NCBI GenBank assembly: GCA_014169315.1
Contig: AP022133.1
Coordinates: 4,402,001-4,466,000, forward strand
Length of the DNA: 64,000 nt
Source: Enterobacter cloacae
GTDB taxonomy: Bacteria > Pseudomonadota > Gammaproteobacteria > Enterobacterales > Enterobacteriaceae
Reading direction: 5' to 3'
Positions 1 to 8,873 of this stretch are shown here, one piece after another (the first letter of the stretch is position 1; each line of letters opens with the position of its first letter). The position numbers were made by a program, and so were the translations under genes. Below the pieces are notes generated by a model. That model was not told the DNA's origin, ran no database searches, and was given only the letters and a program-made list of their open reading frames with translations.

Positions 1-1123
1 CGAACGCCCCCATCGCATTGAGCTTATGACGTTCGATATCCTGCAACTGTCCCTGCGGTTTCTCTTCCAGGCAGCGACGCAGCCACGCCATATCAGCCGG
101 ATCGTAAAACAGCATCGCCTCGGCTGGCAGACCATCACGCCCGGCACGGCCAGTTTCCTGGTAGTAGGATTCAATATTACGCGGGATATCGAAGTGCACC
201 ACAAAGCGCACGTTGGGCTTGTTAATCCCCATCCCGAACGCCACCGTTGCGACCACGATTTGCAGGTCGTCGCGCTGGAATTTCTCCTGCACGTCGGCGC
301 GAATGTGATTTTCTAAGCCAGCATGATAGGCCGCAGCGCTAAAGCCACGGTTTTGCAGACGTGCGGCGGTGTCCTCCACCTTCGCACGGCTGTTACAGTA
401 GATGATACCCGACTTGCCGCGCTGCTCCTGCACATAACGCAGAAGCTGATCCAGCGGCTTGAATTTTTCCATCAGCATATAGCGGATGTTCGGGCGGTCG
501 AAGCTACTGACCTGAATCAGCGGATCATTCAGCCCAAGCAGGCGAACGATATCCAGACGCGTTGTGTCATCTGCCGTTGCGGTGAGCGCCATAAACGGCA
601 GCTCGGGGAAGCGCTGACGCAGCTGACCAAGCGCGGCGTATTCCGGGCGGAAATCGTGCCCCCACTGCGAGATACAGTGCGCTTCATCCACCGCCAGCAG
701 AACCGGGTTCCAGTGCGCCAGATGATCGAGGAAGTTATCCAGCATCAGGCGCTCTGGTGCGATATACAGCAGGCGGATCTGCCCGGTACGGCAACCGGCC
801 ATCACCTCTTGCTGCTGCTCACGCGTCTGCGTGGAGTTAAGACAGGCTGCCGCCACGCCGTTGGCGAGCAGTTGGTCAACCTGGTCTTTCATCAGCGAAA
901 TAAGGGGTGATACCACGACCGTCAGGCCGTTGAGCACCAGCGCGGGAACCTGATAGCAGAGCGATTTACCGCCGCCAGTTGGCATCACCACCAGGCAATC
1001 ACGCCCTTCCAGCACGGTATCAATGATGGTTTCCTGGCCAGGACGGAACTGCTGGTAGCCAAAGGTTTCATGCAGAACCTGTTTAGCCAGCGATTCCTGA
1101 TTCAATACTTCCGCCTGCGCCAC
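1..1123 (-). CDS. recQ: ATP-dependent DNA helicase RecQ (N-terminal 374 codons, cut by window start)
   Basis: 3'-5' superfamily 2 DNA helicase of RecF-pathway recombination and fork repair. The visible part holds the two helicase lobes: Walker A MPTGGGKSLCY near residue 55, the DEAH box in AVDEAHCISQWGHDF, motif III FMALTATAD and motif VI QETGRAGRDG. The zinc-binding RQC and HRDC domains lie beyond the left edge. I chose the GTG at 1121-1123, giving a protein that begins MAQAEVLNQE as in E. coli. It lies downstream of pldA in the same direction, separated by a terminator-like hairpin. The product is certain; the C-terminus is unseen. Confidence 0.97.
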   Translation of the reverse strand, partial: MAQAEVLNQESLAKQVLHETFGYQQFRPGQETIIDTVLEGRDCLVVMPTGGGKSLCYQVPALVLNGLTVVVSPLISLMKDQVDQLLANGVAAACLNSTQTREQQQEVMAGCRTGQIRLLYIAPERLMLDNFLDHLAHWNPVLLAVDEAHCISQWGHDFRPEYAALGQLRQRFPELPFMALTATADDTTRLDIVRLLGLNDPLIQVSSFDRPNIRYMLMEKFKPLDQLLRYVQEQRGKSGIIYCNSRAKVEDTAARLQNRGFSAAAYHAGLENHIRADVQEKFQRDDLQIVVATVAFGMGINKPNVRFVVHFDIPRNIESYYQETGRAGRDGLPAEAMLFYDPADMAWLRRCLEEKPQGQLQDIERHKLNAMGAF

Positions 1124-1142
1124 GTTAACCCCATATGCCAGA

Positions 1143-1170
1143 AATAAAACAGGCGCTATTTTCAGCGCCT
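1143..1170 (-). terminator. Rho-independent terminator after pldA
   Basis: Inverted repeat AGGCGCT / AGCGCCT (1151-1170), followed on the minus strand by a T-rich tract (TTTTATTT). It sits between the pldA stop and the recQ start, so it should end or attenuate the pldA transcript before recQ. Confidence 0.8.
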
Positions 1171-1213
1171 GAGAGAGAAACTTCAACGTTTAACGGAAAA
1201 ACATTCGAGCAGC

Positions 1214-2083
1214 CTAGAAAATATCGTTCAACATCACGCCCACGCCGACGCGGGTCTGGTTGAAGTTGTAATCGATAAGCGACTCGCCGTAACCGCTGTA
1301 GACCTGCGTATACAGGCGCACATGCTTGCTCACCGGATAGCTCAGGCCCACTTCCGCACCACCGTAGCCGGTGTTCCAGTTGTACTGGCCTTTGGCGCTC
1401 AGCACCGCATCACCCAGTTGATAGCCAATTTTGAGCTGGTAATAGCCCATATATTTGGTGATGTCCGGGTTGTCATTGGTTTCGCCCACCACGTACCACG
1501 GCTTCACTTCCACCATCCAGTTGCCGTTTTGCGCCATCAGGCGGGTATAAAGACGGTTCCAGCTTCGGGAAGTCGGGTCGGCACGGCCGTTGGAGTCATG
1601 GTTAAAACCCATCTCTACGTCGCGCAGCGTCCAGCCCGCAAATTCGTAATCCGTTGCGAAACCGAGGAACAACTGCGGCTCGTAATTGGTTTCACGGAAC
1701 GGCGAAGATTCCCCGCTGTTGGAGAGCTGCCACCAGGATTTCTGCGTATAGGACGCCCCGAGCACCGAGTTCGGCCCTAAAATGCCACGCCAGAACGGGA
1801 AGGCGAGACTGAGCTGATACTTCACCTCATCCTTGCGTGCGTTATCTGACCAGTCATAGGAGCGAATGGCCTCCTTGTTGATATCGCTGGTCCAGGTATA
1901 GAGCAGATAGTTGGTGTCGTACGGGTAAAGCGTGAAGGGATTATCATGCTCCTGCAGCAGGTTGGCGATAATGCTGCCACGCACCGCTGGCGTATCGTGT
2001 ACCTCTTTTACCGTCGCTTCCTGCGCATATGCTGTGAGAGGCAGCGCAATCGCCGCCAGTAACCAACCCAGATACGTCCGCAT
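1214..2083 (-). CDS. pldA: Outer-membrane phospholipase A (OMPLA)
   Basis: Calcium-dependent outer-membrane phospholipase A1/A2 that removes phospholipid mislocalised to the outer leaflet. The product is 289 aa, the E. coli length. It starts with a signal peptide (MRTYLGWLLAAIALPLTAYAQ, cleaved after AYA), then a 12-strand beta-barrel ending in aromatic Phe (VMLNDIF). The catalytic HDSNGR motif (His and Ser of the active site) lies near residue 162. The start at 2083 follows AGGAGA at good spacing; an in-frame extension to 2206 exists but would put 41 charged residues before the signal peptide. Divergent from yigI. Confidence 0.97.
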   Translation of the reverse strand: MRTYLGWLLAAIALPLTAYAQEATVKEVHDTPAVRGSIIANLLQEHDNPFTLYPYDTNYLLYTWTSDINKEAIRSYDWSDNARKDEVKYQLSLAFPFWRGILGPNSVLGASYTQKSWWQLSNSGESSPFRETNYEPQLFLGFATDYEFAGWTLRDVEMGFNHDSNGRADPTSRSWNRLYTRLMAQNGNWMVEVKPWYVVGETNDNPDITKYMGYYQLKIGYQLGDAVLSAKGQYNWNTGYGGAEVGLSYPVSKHVRLYTQVYSGYGESLIDYNFNQTRVGVGVMLNDIF

Positions 2084-2245
2084 CGGTGGTGTTCTCCTGA
2101 AAAACAGATTGATTTCATGAATCGTTATGAGCAGACATTCTACAGGCTTCTTCAGTAACTTCCGCCTCCTCCTTTCTGAAAGTGGAAATCCTGAAGCATG
2201 AGGCATAAAATCAACATTTTGTTAACAAAAAGGATGTCAATTCTC

Positions 2246-2713
2246 ATGTCAGCCACGCTTACCGCCGAAGAAACGTTAAAACTCGTGGGCGAGATTTTTG
2301 TTTACCATATGCCCTTTAACCGCGCGCTAGGGCTGGAACTGGAGCGGTACGAGAAAGAGTTTGCCCAGCTTAGCTTTAACAACCAGCCAATGATGGTGGG
2401 CAACTGGGCGCAAAGCATCTTGCATGGCGGTGTGATTGCCTCGGCGCTGGATGTCGCGGCAGGACTGGTCTGTGTTGGTAGCACACTGACACGCCACGAC
2501 ACCATCAATGAAGATGAGCTACGTCAGCGCCTGTCGCGCATGGGAACCATCGACTTACGCGTCGACTACCTGCGCCCCGGGCGTGGAAACCGCTTTACCT
2601 GCACCAGTAGCCTGCTGCGCGCGGGTAATAAAGTCGCCGTTGCCCGCGTTGAGTTACATAACGAAGAACAGGTTTATATCGCCAGCGCAACCGCCACTTA
2701 TATGGTGGGTTGA
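2246..2713 (+). CDS. yigI: YigI, hotdog-fold thioesterase family protein
   Basis: Small hotdog-fold protein of 155 aa, the E. coli YigI length; the family is related to acyl-CoA thioesterases (PaaI-like). The conserved block [18 protein letters not shown] carries the typical HGG loop near residue 60 and [10 protein letters not shown] lies further on. I chose the ATG at 2246 (MSATLTAEE) by similarity, with AAGGA about 12 nt upstream; ATG 2234 is an alternative. It is followed by rarD in the same direction. The physiological substrate is not evident from the sequence. Confidence 0.9.
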   Translation: MSATLTAEETLKLVGEIFVYHMPFNRALGLELERYEKEFAQLSFNNQPMMVGNWAQSILHGGVIASALDVAAGLVCVGSTLTRHDTINEDELRQRLSRMGTIDLRVDYLRPGRGNRFTCTSSLLRAGNKVAVARVELHNEEQVYIASATATYMVG

Positions 2714-2764
2714 GTGGGTAAAATCAGTTAAAGTGAATGCACTTTCTTGTAACGGATTTTCCCG

Positions 2765-3661
2765 ATGGATGCTAAACAGACGCGGCAGGGCGTTTTACTC
2801 GCCCTTGCCGCTTATTTTATTTGGGGTATCGCTCCGGCGTACTTCAAATTTATCGCTTACGTACCGGCTGATGAGATCCTCACTCACCGCGTGATCTGGT
2901 CATTTTTCTTTATGATTGCGCTGATGAGCATCAGTCGTCAGTGGTCAGGCGTAAAAACATTGCTGCAAACACCGAAAAAGGTGTTTCTGCTGGCGCTCTC
3001 TGCGGTGCTGATTGGCGGTAACTGGCTGCTGTTTATCTGGGCGGTGAATAACCATCACATGCTCGAAGCCAGCCTGGGGTATTTTATTAACCCACTGGTG
3101 AATATTGTGCTGGGGATGATTTTCCTCGGTGAGCGCTTCCGCCGTATGCAGTGGCTGGCGGTGATCCTCGCCTTCTGCGGCGTACTGGTTCAGCTGTGGA
3201 CGTTCGGTTCGCTGCCGATCATCGCGCTGGGGCTGGCGTTCAGCTTTGCATTCTACGGGCTGGTGCGTAAGAAAATCGCCGTGGAAGCACAAACCGGGAT
3301 GCTGTTCGAAACCCTGTGGCTGCTGCCAGTAGCCGCAGTCTACCTGTTTGGCATTGCCGACAGCTCCACCAGCCATATGGGCAATAACCCGTGGTCGCTG
3401 AATATGCTGTTGATGGCGGCAGGCGTGGTGACAACCATCCCACTGCTGTGCTTCACCGGTGCGGCGACGCGCCTGCGCCTCTCCACGCTGGGCTTCTTCC
3501 AGTACATCGGCCCGACGCTGATGTTCCTGCTGGCAGTGGTGTTTTACGGTGAAGTGCCGGGTGCGGATAAAATGGTGACGTTCGCCTTTATCTGGGTCGC
3601 GCTGGCGATTTTTGTCGCCGATGCAATTTATACCCAGCGCAGGACGCGTAAAGGTCAATAG
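2765..3661 (+). CDS. rarD: RarD, DMT-superfamily inner-membrane transporter
   Basis: 298-aa EamA/DMT-family permease of the inner membrane with about ten hydrophobic segments in two repeated halves. It carries the family features GIAPAYFK near residue 22, the NHHMLEASLGYFINPL block near residue 98, and LSTLGFFQYIGPT in the second half. E. coli RarD was named from a chloramphenicol-sensitivity link, but the transported substrate is not established. It starts 51 bp after yigI and ends convergently against corA. Confidence 0.95.
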   Translation: MDAKQTRQGVLLALAAYFIWGIAPAYFKFIAYVPADEILTHRVIWSFFFMIALMSISRQWSGVKTLLQTPKKVFLLALSAVLIGGNWLLFIWAVNNHHMLEASLGYFINPLVNIVLGMIFLGERFRRMQWLAVILAFCGVLVQLWTFGSLPIIALGLAFSFAFYGLVRKKIAVEAQTGMLFETLWLLPVAAVYLFGIADSSTSHMGNNPWSLNMLLMAAGVVTTIPLLCFTGAATRLRLSTLGFFQYIGPTLMFLLAVVFYGEVPGADKMVTFAFIWVALAIFVADAIYTQRRTRKGQ

Positions 3662-3672
3662 GGACGTTATAG

Positions 3673-3700
3673 GGCGGGCTGGCACAACGCCACCCGCCAG
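3673..3700. repeat. GC-rich REP-like hairpin between rarD and corA
   Basis: GGCGGG...CCCGCC imperfect palindrome in the 43-bp gap between two convergent genes. It shares the core CGCCACCCG with palindromes at 11103, 39706 and, less exactly, 62038. It probably serves as a bidirectional terminator or REP unit. Confidence 0.6.
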
Positions 3701-3704
3701 ATTC

Positions 3705-4655
3705 CTACAGCCAGTTGCGGCGCTTAAAGTACAGATACGGCGCAAGCCCGGCGAGGATCATAAAGATAATCGCGCCCGGGTAACCAAAGCTCCACTTCAG
3801 CTCCGGCATAAACTCAAAGTTCATCCCATAGCTTGATGCCACCAGCGTAGGCGGCAGGAACACCACGGATACCACCGAGAAGATCTTGATGATGCGGTTC
3901 TGCTCAATGTTGATAAAACCCATCGCCGCCTGCATCAGGAAGTTAACCTTCTGGAACAGGGATTCGTTGTGCGGCAGCAGGGATTCGATATCGCGCAGGA
4001 TCTCACGCGCCTGCTCCAGCTGACCACCCGGCAAGCGTGCCTTACGCACCAGGAAGTTCAACGCACGCTGGGTATCCATCAGACACAAACGCACCTTCCA
4101 GCCGATATCTTCCAGCTCTGCCAGCGTCGAGAGCGCTTCGTCATATTCATCGCCCTGATGACCTTCCATGATGACACGGCTCAGCTTTTCCAGGTCGCTG
4201 TAAATGTTTTCTATCTCATCCGCCAGCTGTTCGATTTTGGTTTCAAACAGGTCGAGCAACAGCTCATACGCGTTGCCGTCCACCATCGCCTGGCTACGGG
4301 CGCGCATACGGTAGAGACGAAATGCAGGCAGTTCGCGCTCGCGCAGGGTAAACAGGCGGCCATCGCGAATGGTAAACGCCACGGTGGAGTTACCCGCGTG
4401 GTCTTCCGCATCTTCAAAGAAGAAGAAGGAGTGAATGTGCAGACCGTCTTCGTCTTCAAAAAAACGTGCCGATGCTTCGATGTCTTCCAGTTCCGGACGG
4501 GTTGCCAGGCTTTGCCCCAGCTCAGATTGTACGCGAAGGCGTTCATCGTCGTCCGGCTCGACCAGATCCACCCATACGGCATCAATGAGGGGCTGTGACT
4601 CTTCGGCTTCAAGCCGAGTCAGTCGGTTATTTTCGAGTTGAAATGCGCTCAACAT
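3705..4655 (-). CDS. corA: Magnesium/cobalt transporter CorA
   Basis: Homopentameric inner-membrane Mg2+/Co2+/Ni2+ channel, 316 aa. It has a large cytoplasmic N-terminal domain rich in acidic residues, a long stalk helix, and two C-terminal membrane segments (about residues 255-275 and 290-310). The family signature YGMN, followed by the periplasmic loop FEFMPEL, sits between them. The start at 4655 ([10 protein letters not shown]) matches the family; the in-frame upstream extension to 4703 is part of the leader. Expression is probably governed by the long leader with a small ORF described separately. K-12 neighbours yigE, yigF and yigG are not found on either side. Confidence 0.98.
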   Translation of the reverse strand: MLSAFQLENNRLTRLEAEESQPLIDAVWVDLVEPDDDERLRVQSELGQSLATRPELEDIEASARFFEDEDGLHIHSFFFFEDAEDHAGNSTVAFTIRDGRLFTLRERELPAFRLYRMRARSQAMVDGNAYELLLDLFETKIEQLADEIENIYSDLEKLSRVIMEGHQGDEYDEALSTLAELEDIGWKVRLCLMDTQRALNFLVRKARLPGGQLEQAREILRDIESLLPHNESLFQKVNFLMQAAMGFINIEQNRIIKIFSVVSVVFLPPTLVASSYGMNFEFMPELKWSFGYPGAIIFMILAGLAPYLYFKRRNWL

Positions 4656-4778
4656 GACCGGGACTCCCAATGCAAAAAATATCGGACAGTTCGGTGGGCA
4701 CACAGAAACAAATTGGGTTTCAGACCATTAAACAGCCTGACTCAGCGCGACGGGAATAATACAGGTCGCTGACAACCA

Positions 4779-4810
4779 CTAAGGCCATCAGCAAGAGGAG
4801 ATAGCCTTAG
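4779..4810 (-). promoter_or_regulatory. corA leader stem-loop overlapping the corL stop codon
   Basis: Inverted repeat CTAAGGC / GCCTTAG (4779-4785 with 4804-4810) in the corA leader, placed so that one arm covers the stop codon of the upstream small ORF. In Salmonella the corA leader carries a short ORF, corL, whose translation controls Rho-dependent termination before corA. A stem touching the corL stop fits such coupling. The function here is inferred from position. The rest of the 4656-5012 gap holds only leader sequence. Confidence 0.6.
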
Positions 4811-4863
4811 GAGTTGTTCCTGGATGACAGGGAATTGAGCCAGTATCTACTGGGTGTGTCCAA
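4807..4863 (-). CDS. corL: CorL-like leader peptide (18 codons)
   Basis: Short ORF in the corA leader, TTG start at 4863 and TAA at 4807, encoding MDTPSRYWLNSLSSRNNS. An AGAGG ribosome-binding site lies 9 nt upstream of the TTG, an unusually good fit for so small an ORF. Size and position match corL of Salmonella, a translated leader whose ribosome occupancy sets Rho access to the corA leader. The identity is inferred from position and length; the start codon is weak. Confidence 0.6.
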   Translation of the reverse strand: MDTPSRYWLNSLSSRNNS

Positions 4864-5012
4864 GGCGAATGTCCTCTTAGCGTAATCGTGCGCGCATGTT
4901 ACGCCAGCAGTAACTGTGGCGTCAACACGCAACGGAACGCTGAAAGGCATTAATTGACCTTCAACGTATAAGGCTAGCAGATTATTACAAAATAATGATA
5001 ATTTTCTGAATG

Positions 5013-7175
5013 TTACACTGTTTCCAGTCTGGCGTAAGCCGCCACCAGCCATTTGATCCCCTGCCCCTGGAACGCCACCTGCAGGCGGCTGTGCTCACCG
5101 CTGCCTTCCAGGTTTACGATGGTGCCTTCACCAAACTTAGAATGGCGCACGCGCTGGCCCAGCTTGTAACCGGTGTCGGTTTCAGAAATCGGTGAGCCCA
5201 GGCGCTGATGGCTGACCGGACGGCTGATGCTGGCGCGTAAACGAACTTCTTCCACGCATTCTTCTGGCAGTTCGCCAATAAAGCGCGACGGACGGTGATA
5301 CACCTCTTTGCCATACAGACGACGAGTTTCGGCGTAGGTTAGCGTCAGCTTTTGCATAGCGCGGGTCACGCCCACATAGGCGAGACGGCGTTCTTCTTCC
5401 AGACGCCCACCTTCATCCAGCGACATCTGGCTCGGGAACATCCCCTCTTCCATGCCAACAATAAACACTTGCGGAAACTCCAGACCTTTGGCGGAGTGCA
5501 GGGTCATCAGCTGAACCGCATCCTGCCAGGTATCCGCCTGCCCTTCGCCCGCTTCCAGCGCAGCATGGGAGAGGAACGCCTGCAGTGGCATCAGGTCTTC
5601 GTCTTCTTCGTTGTAGCTGAACTGGCGCGTTGCCGTGACCAGTTCCTCTAAGTTCTCAATACGGGTCTGGCCCTTTTCACCTTTCTCCTGCTCGTACATG
5701 GTTCGCAGGCCAGAGTCTTTAATCACCCGGTCGGTCTGCACGTGCAGCGGCATATCTGCCGTCTCCTGAGCCAAAGCATCAATCAGTTCCAGGAAGCGCT
5801 GCAGCGCGCTGGCGGCACGTCCGGCGAGGGCTTTCTCCTGTAACAGCTCACGGCAGGCCTGCCACAGGGTAAGCTGACGGTCGCGGGACGCCTGACGCAC
5901 CACGTCCAGCGTACGATCACCAATGCCACGCGTCGGCGTATTCACCACGCGCTCAAACGCAGCATCGTCGTTACGGTTAGCAATCAGACGCAGATAGGAG
6001 AGCGCATCTTTGATTTCCTGACGCTCGAAGAAGCGCATCCCGCCATAAATCCGGTACGGCATACTCACCTGCAGCAGCGCCTCTTCCAGCACGCGCGACT
6101 GGGCGTTGCTGCGATAGAGAATGGCGCACTGCTCCAGCGCACCGCCGTTGTCCTGCCAGGTTTTAATGCGATTAACCACGAAGCGCGCTTCATCGAGTTC
6201 GTTAAACGCACAGTAGATAGAGATCGGCTCACCGTCGACGCCATCAGTCCACAGCTTTTTACCCAGACGCCCGTTGTTGTTTTCAATCAGGGCGTTGGCG
6301 GCGCTCAGGATGTTGCTTGTCGAGCGGTAGTTCTGTTCCAGACGAATAGTTTCCGCGCCCGGGAAATCCTTGAGGAAGCGCTGGATGTTTTCCACCTGCG
6401 CTCCACGCCAGCCGTAGATTGACTGGTCGTCATCGCCGACGATCATCACCTTGCCGGTATCACCCGCCAGCAGGCGGATCCACGCGTACTGAATGTTGTT
6501 GGTATCCTGGAATTCGTCCACCAGGATATTGGTGAAACGTTCGCGATAGTGCTGCAGGATATGCGGCTTGTTGAGCCACAGCTCGTGGGCACGCAGCAGC
6601 AGCTCGGCGAAATCGACCAGACCGGCGCGATCGCACGCTTCCTGATAAGCCTTGTAGACGTTTTGCCAGGTCTGCTCAACCGGATTACCGAAGCTCTGAA
6701 TATGGTGCGGACGCAGCCCTTCGTCTTTTTGACCGTTGATGTACCACATCGCCTGACGCGGCGGCCACTGCTTCTCATCGAGGTTCATTGCCTTGATCAG
6801 GCGCTTCAGCAGACGCAGCTGATCTTCGCTGTCGAGGATCTGGAAATCCTGCGGCAGGTTGGCGTCCATATGGTGCGCGCGCAGCAGGCGGTGCGCCAGG
6901 CCGTGGAAAGTGCCGACCCACATACCGCCCTGGCTGGTGCCCATCAGTTGTGCGATACGGTGGCGCATCTCTGCCGCCGCCTTGTTGGTGAACGTCACCG
7001 CCATAATGGAGTACGGCGAGCAGTGTTCCACGCTTTGCAGCCAGGCGATACGGTGAACCAGCACGCGCGTCTTACCACTGCCCGCCCCAGCCAGCACCAG
7101 CATGTTAGTGCGCGAGGCAGCTACGGCTTCACGCTGTTTGTCATTAAGGCTGTCGAGCAGGTAAGAAACGTCCAT
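5013..7175 (-). CDS. uvrD: DNA helicase II UvrD
   Basis: 3'-5' superfamily 1A helicase that releases UvrC and the excised oligonucleotide in nucleotide excision repair, unwinds in mismatch repair, and strips RecA and RNA polymerase. 720 aa, full length. Visible motifs are Walker A GAGSGKT near residue 30, DEFQDTN near 220, [13 protein letters not shown] near 248, TLHSAKGLEFPQVF near 560 and RRLAYVGVTRA near 605. A C-terminal Tudor-like RNA-polymerase-binding segment ends at ARLETV. The start at 7175 gives MDVSYLLDSL as in E. coli. A LexA box and a promoter lie upstream, the promoter inside the end of yigB. Confidence 0.98.
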   Translation of the reverse strand: MDVSYLLDSLNDKQREAVAASRTNMLVLAGAGSGKTRVLVHRIAWLQSVEHCSPYSIMAVTFTNKAAAEMRHRIAQLMGTSQGGMWVGTFHGLAHRLLRAHHMDANLPQDFQILDSEDQLRLLKRLIKAMNLDEKQWPPRQAMWYINGQKDEGLRPHHIQSFGNPVEQTWQNVYKAYQEACDRAGLVDFAELLLRAHELWLNKPHILQHYRERFTNILVDEFQDTNNIQYAWIRLLAGDTGKVMIVGDDDQSIYGWRGAQVENIQRFLKDFPGAETIRLEQNYRSTSNILSAANALIENNNGRLGKKLWTDGVDGEPISIYCAFNELDEARFVVNRIKTWQDNGGALEQCAILYRSNAQSRVLEEALLQVSMPYRIYGGMRFFERQEIKDALSYLRLIANRNDDAAFERVVNTPTRGIGDRTLDVVRQASRDRQLTLWQACRELLQEKALAGRAASALQRFLELIDALAQETADMPLHVQTDRVIKDSGLRTMYEQEKGEKGQTRIENLEELVTATRQFSYNEEDEDLMPLQAFLSHAALEAGEGQADTWQDAVQLMTLHSAKGLEFPQVFIVGMEEGMFPSQMSLDEGGRLEEERRLAYVGVTRAMQKLTLTYAETRRLYGKEVYHRPSRFIGELPEECVEEVRLRASISRPVSHQRLGSPISETDTGYKLGQRVRHSKFGEGTIVNLEGSGEHSRLQVAFQGQGIKWLVAAYARLETV

Positions 7176-7200
7176 TGGCACCGTCACGTCATGTCGGGCA

Positions 7201-7220
7201 GGCGAATGTTATCATTCGCC
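7201..7220 (-). promoter_or_regulatory. Hairpin in the uvrD leader (attenuator-like)
   Basis: Perfect 8-bp inverted repeat GGCGAATG / CATTCGCC with a 4-nt loop, between the uvrD promoter and its start codon. E. coli uvrD has been described as controlled by both LexA and attenuation, so this stem may be the counterpart. It lacks a clear U-run on the minus strand, so termination here is uncertain. Confidence 0.55.
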
Positions 7221-7226
7221 AAAACC

Positions 7227-7242
7227 CTGTTAATTTATACAG
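7227..7242 (-). promoter_or_regulatory. LexA (SOS) box of uvrD
   Basis: CTGT-N8-ACAG match, fully fitting the enterobacterial LexA consensus, just downstream of the uvrD -10 element. Bound LexA would cover the transcription start; uvrD should therefore be induced by DNA damage. Confidence 0.9.
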
Positions 7243-7253
7243 AACAATTGATG

Positions 7254-7281
7254 ATTATATCAGCGTCGTGAGGGATGCCAA
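7254..7281 (-). promoter_or_regulatory. uvrD sigma-70 promoter inside the 3' end of yigB
   Basis: -35 TTGGCA (7276-7281) and a perfect -10 TATAAT (7254-7259) with a 16-bp spacer. The promoter overlaps the yigB stop codon and precedes the LexA box, so uvrD has its own start even though it follows the yigB cluster in the same direction. Confidence 0.85.
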
Positions 7282-7971
7282 CCGCGAAATTTCCACGTGC
7301 GGCAGCAGACGGCTGTCCAGCGTTGTCATCAGATCGGCATTTTCCGGTTTGATCCAGCAGGCCTGCATGCCGCAGCGGATCGCCCCGGCCACGTCCGTGG
7401 TCAGGTCATCCCCGACGTGCAGGATCTGACCGGGCGGCAGGCGCAGTTTTTGCGCCGCCAGATGGTACATATCGTTAAAGGGTTTCGAGCGTCCGTGCGG
7501 ACCCGCACGCAGCACAAATTCAAAATAGTCGCCCAGACCAAACAACTCCGGCTGGGCATTGCCGTTGGTGATCGCCACCAGCGGCCACTTTTCGGCCAGT
7601 TTTGCCAGCGTATCATGTGTTTCCTGCGGCACATCAATGCGGCTGCGCCACCTGGCGAAGTTCTCCATTGAGGCTTCTGCCCCAATGGCCGCATCACGCG
7701 CGCTCATTCCTGCGTTCAGCATTGCCTGCTCAACCGCGCGGCGACGCCATTCCGTCACGTCATGATAAATCTCCGGCTCGGTCTCCCGCAGGGCCTGGCG
7801 CAGTCGCTGAAAGTCTTTACTCTGCATTGCCTTCAGCGCCGGATGGTAGTTTTGCACAAACGCCAGCGACTCCTGCTCGGTTCGCAGGATCACCTCACGG
7901 TTGTCGTAAAGGGTGTCATCAAGGTCAAATGTGATTGCGGAAATCTGACCGAGTGGGCGGTAAAAACGCAT
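7255..7971 (-). CDS. yigB: HAD-superfamily phosphatase YigB (flavin-pathway/FMN phosphatase)
   Basis: 238-aa HAD hydrolase. Motif I is DLDDTLYDN near residue 16 (nucleophile Asp), motif II ITNGN near residue 120, a Lys in GRSKP near residue 160, and motif [10 protein letters not shown] near 190. E. coli YigB dephosphorylates FMN and the riboflavin intermediate 5-amino-6-(5-phosphoribitylamino)uracil. The start codon overlaps the xerC stop by one base (TAATG), which implies translational coupling in the lptM-dapF-yigA-xerC-yigB cluster. Confidence 0.95.
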   Translation of the reverse strand: MRFYRPLGQISAITFDLDDTLYDNREVILRTEQESLAFVQNYHPALKAMQSKDFQRLRQALRETEPEIYHDVTEWRRRAVEQAMLNAGMSARDAAIGAEASMENFARWRSRIDVPQETHDTLAKLAEKWPLVAITNGNAQPELFGLGDYFEFVLRAGPHGRSKPFNDMYHLAAQKLRLPPGQILHVGDDLTTDVAGAIRCGMQACWIKPENADLMTTLDSRLLPHVEISRLASLTTLI

Positions 7972-8873
7972 TATTTCCCCCGTTTGGCGCGTGGATGCGC
8001 CGCGTCATACACCGAGGCAAGGTGCTGAAAGTCTAAGTGGGTGTAGATTTGAGTGGTCGACAGATTCGCGTGGCCGAGAAGCTCCTGCACGCCGCGCAGA
8101 TCGCCGCTCGATTCAAGCATATGGGTGGCAAACGAGTGGCGCAGCTTGTGCGGGTGAACATGGCTGTTCAGCCCCTGTTTGATGCCCCACTCAGCAAAGC
8201 GCTTCTGCACGTTACGCGCCGAGATCCGCTTCCCGAGTTTTGACAGGAATAGCGCATCTTCTTCTGCGCCAAACAGCCCGCGCAGATCCAGCCAGTGTTC
8301 AATCCAGGAGACGGCGTTGCGCCCCATCGGCAGGCGGCGCTCTTTGCTGCCCTTACCCATGACCCACACTTCGCCGGACTCGAGATCAAGGTGTTTTAAA
8401 TCAAGGTTCACCAGCTCAGACAAACGCAGCCCTGCGCCATACATCACCTCCAGCATCGCGCGGTCGCGTACGGCCAGCGGATCGTTAAGATCGATATCCA
8501 GCAGGCGGTTCACATCGTCGACGTCGATATTTTTGGGCAGATGGCGCGGCGCTTTTGGCGTGGCGATCCCTTTAGCCGGGTTGGCTGTTAACCCCCCCTG
8601 GCTGACCAGCCAGTCGAAGAAACTGCGCAGGGCTGAGAGCCGGAGTGCCAGACTCGCCGGGCCTAGCCCTTTTTTGCGGCTACGCACGACAACCCCGCGT
8701 ACCGTCGCAGCGTCACATTGTTGCCAGCTTTTCAGGCCGATCTCGTCGGCAATCTGCATGATGGCATCAAGCTGACGCTGATAGTTCAGCAGCGTAATGG
8801 GGCTAAGCTGACGTTCAACGCCCAGGTAGCGCAGAAATCGCGTGACGTCAGGGCCGAGCAGTCCGTCGGTCAT
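7971..8873 (-). CDS. xerC: Site-specific tyrosine recombinase XerC
   Basis: 300-aa tyrosine recombinase that acts with XerD at dif to resolve chromosome dimers. The N-terminal SAM-like domain is followed by the catalytic domain with all expected residues: Arg in GAGLRLSEL, Lys in [22 protein letters not shown] (His and Arg) and [14 protein letters not shown] (His and nucleophilic Tyr). It overlaps yigA by 4 bp and yigB by 1 bp, as in the E. coli dapF-yigA-xerC-yigB arrangement. Confidence 0.98.
   Translation of the reverse strand: MTDGLLGPDVTRFLRYLGVERQLSPITLLNYQRQLDAIMQIADEIGLKSWQQCDAATVRGVVVRSRKKGLGPASLALRLSALRSFFDWLVSQGGLTANPAKGIATPKAPRHLPKNIDVDDVNRLLDIDLNDPLAVRDRAMLEVMYGAGLRLSELVNLDLKHLDLESGEVWVMGKGSKERRLPMGRNAVSWIEHWLDLRGLFGAEEDALFLSKLGKRISARNVQKRFAEWGIKQGLNSHVHPHKLRHSFATHMLESSGDLRGVQELLGHANLSTTQIYTHLDFQHLASVYDAAHPRAKRGK

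Noticed and set aside
7971..8873. XerC as a mobile-element integrase
   Set aside because: Its place in the lptM-dapF-yigA-xerC-yigB cluster and close match to E. coli XerC identify the chromosomal dimer-resolution enzyme.
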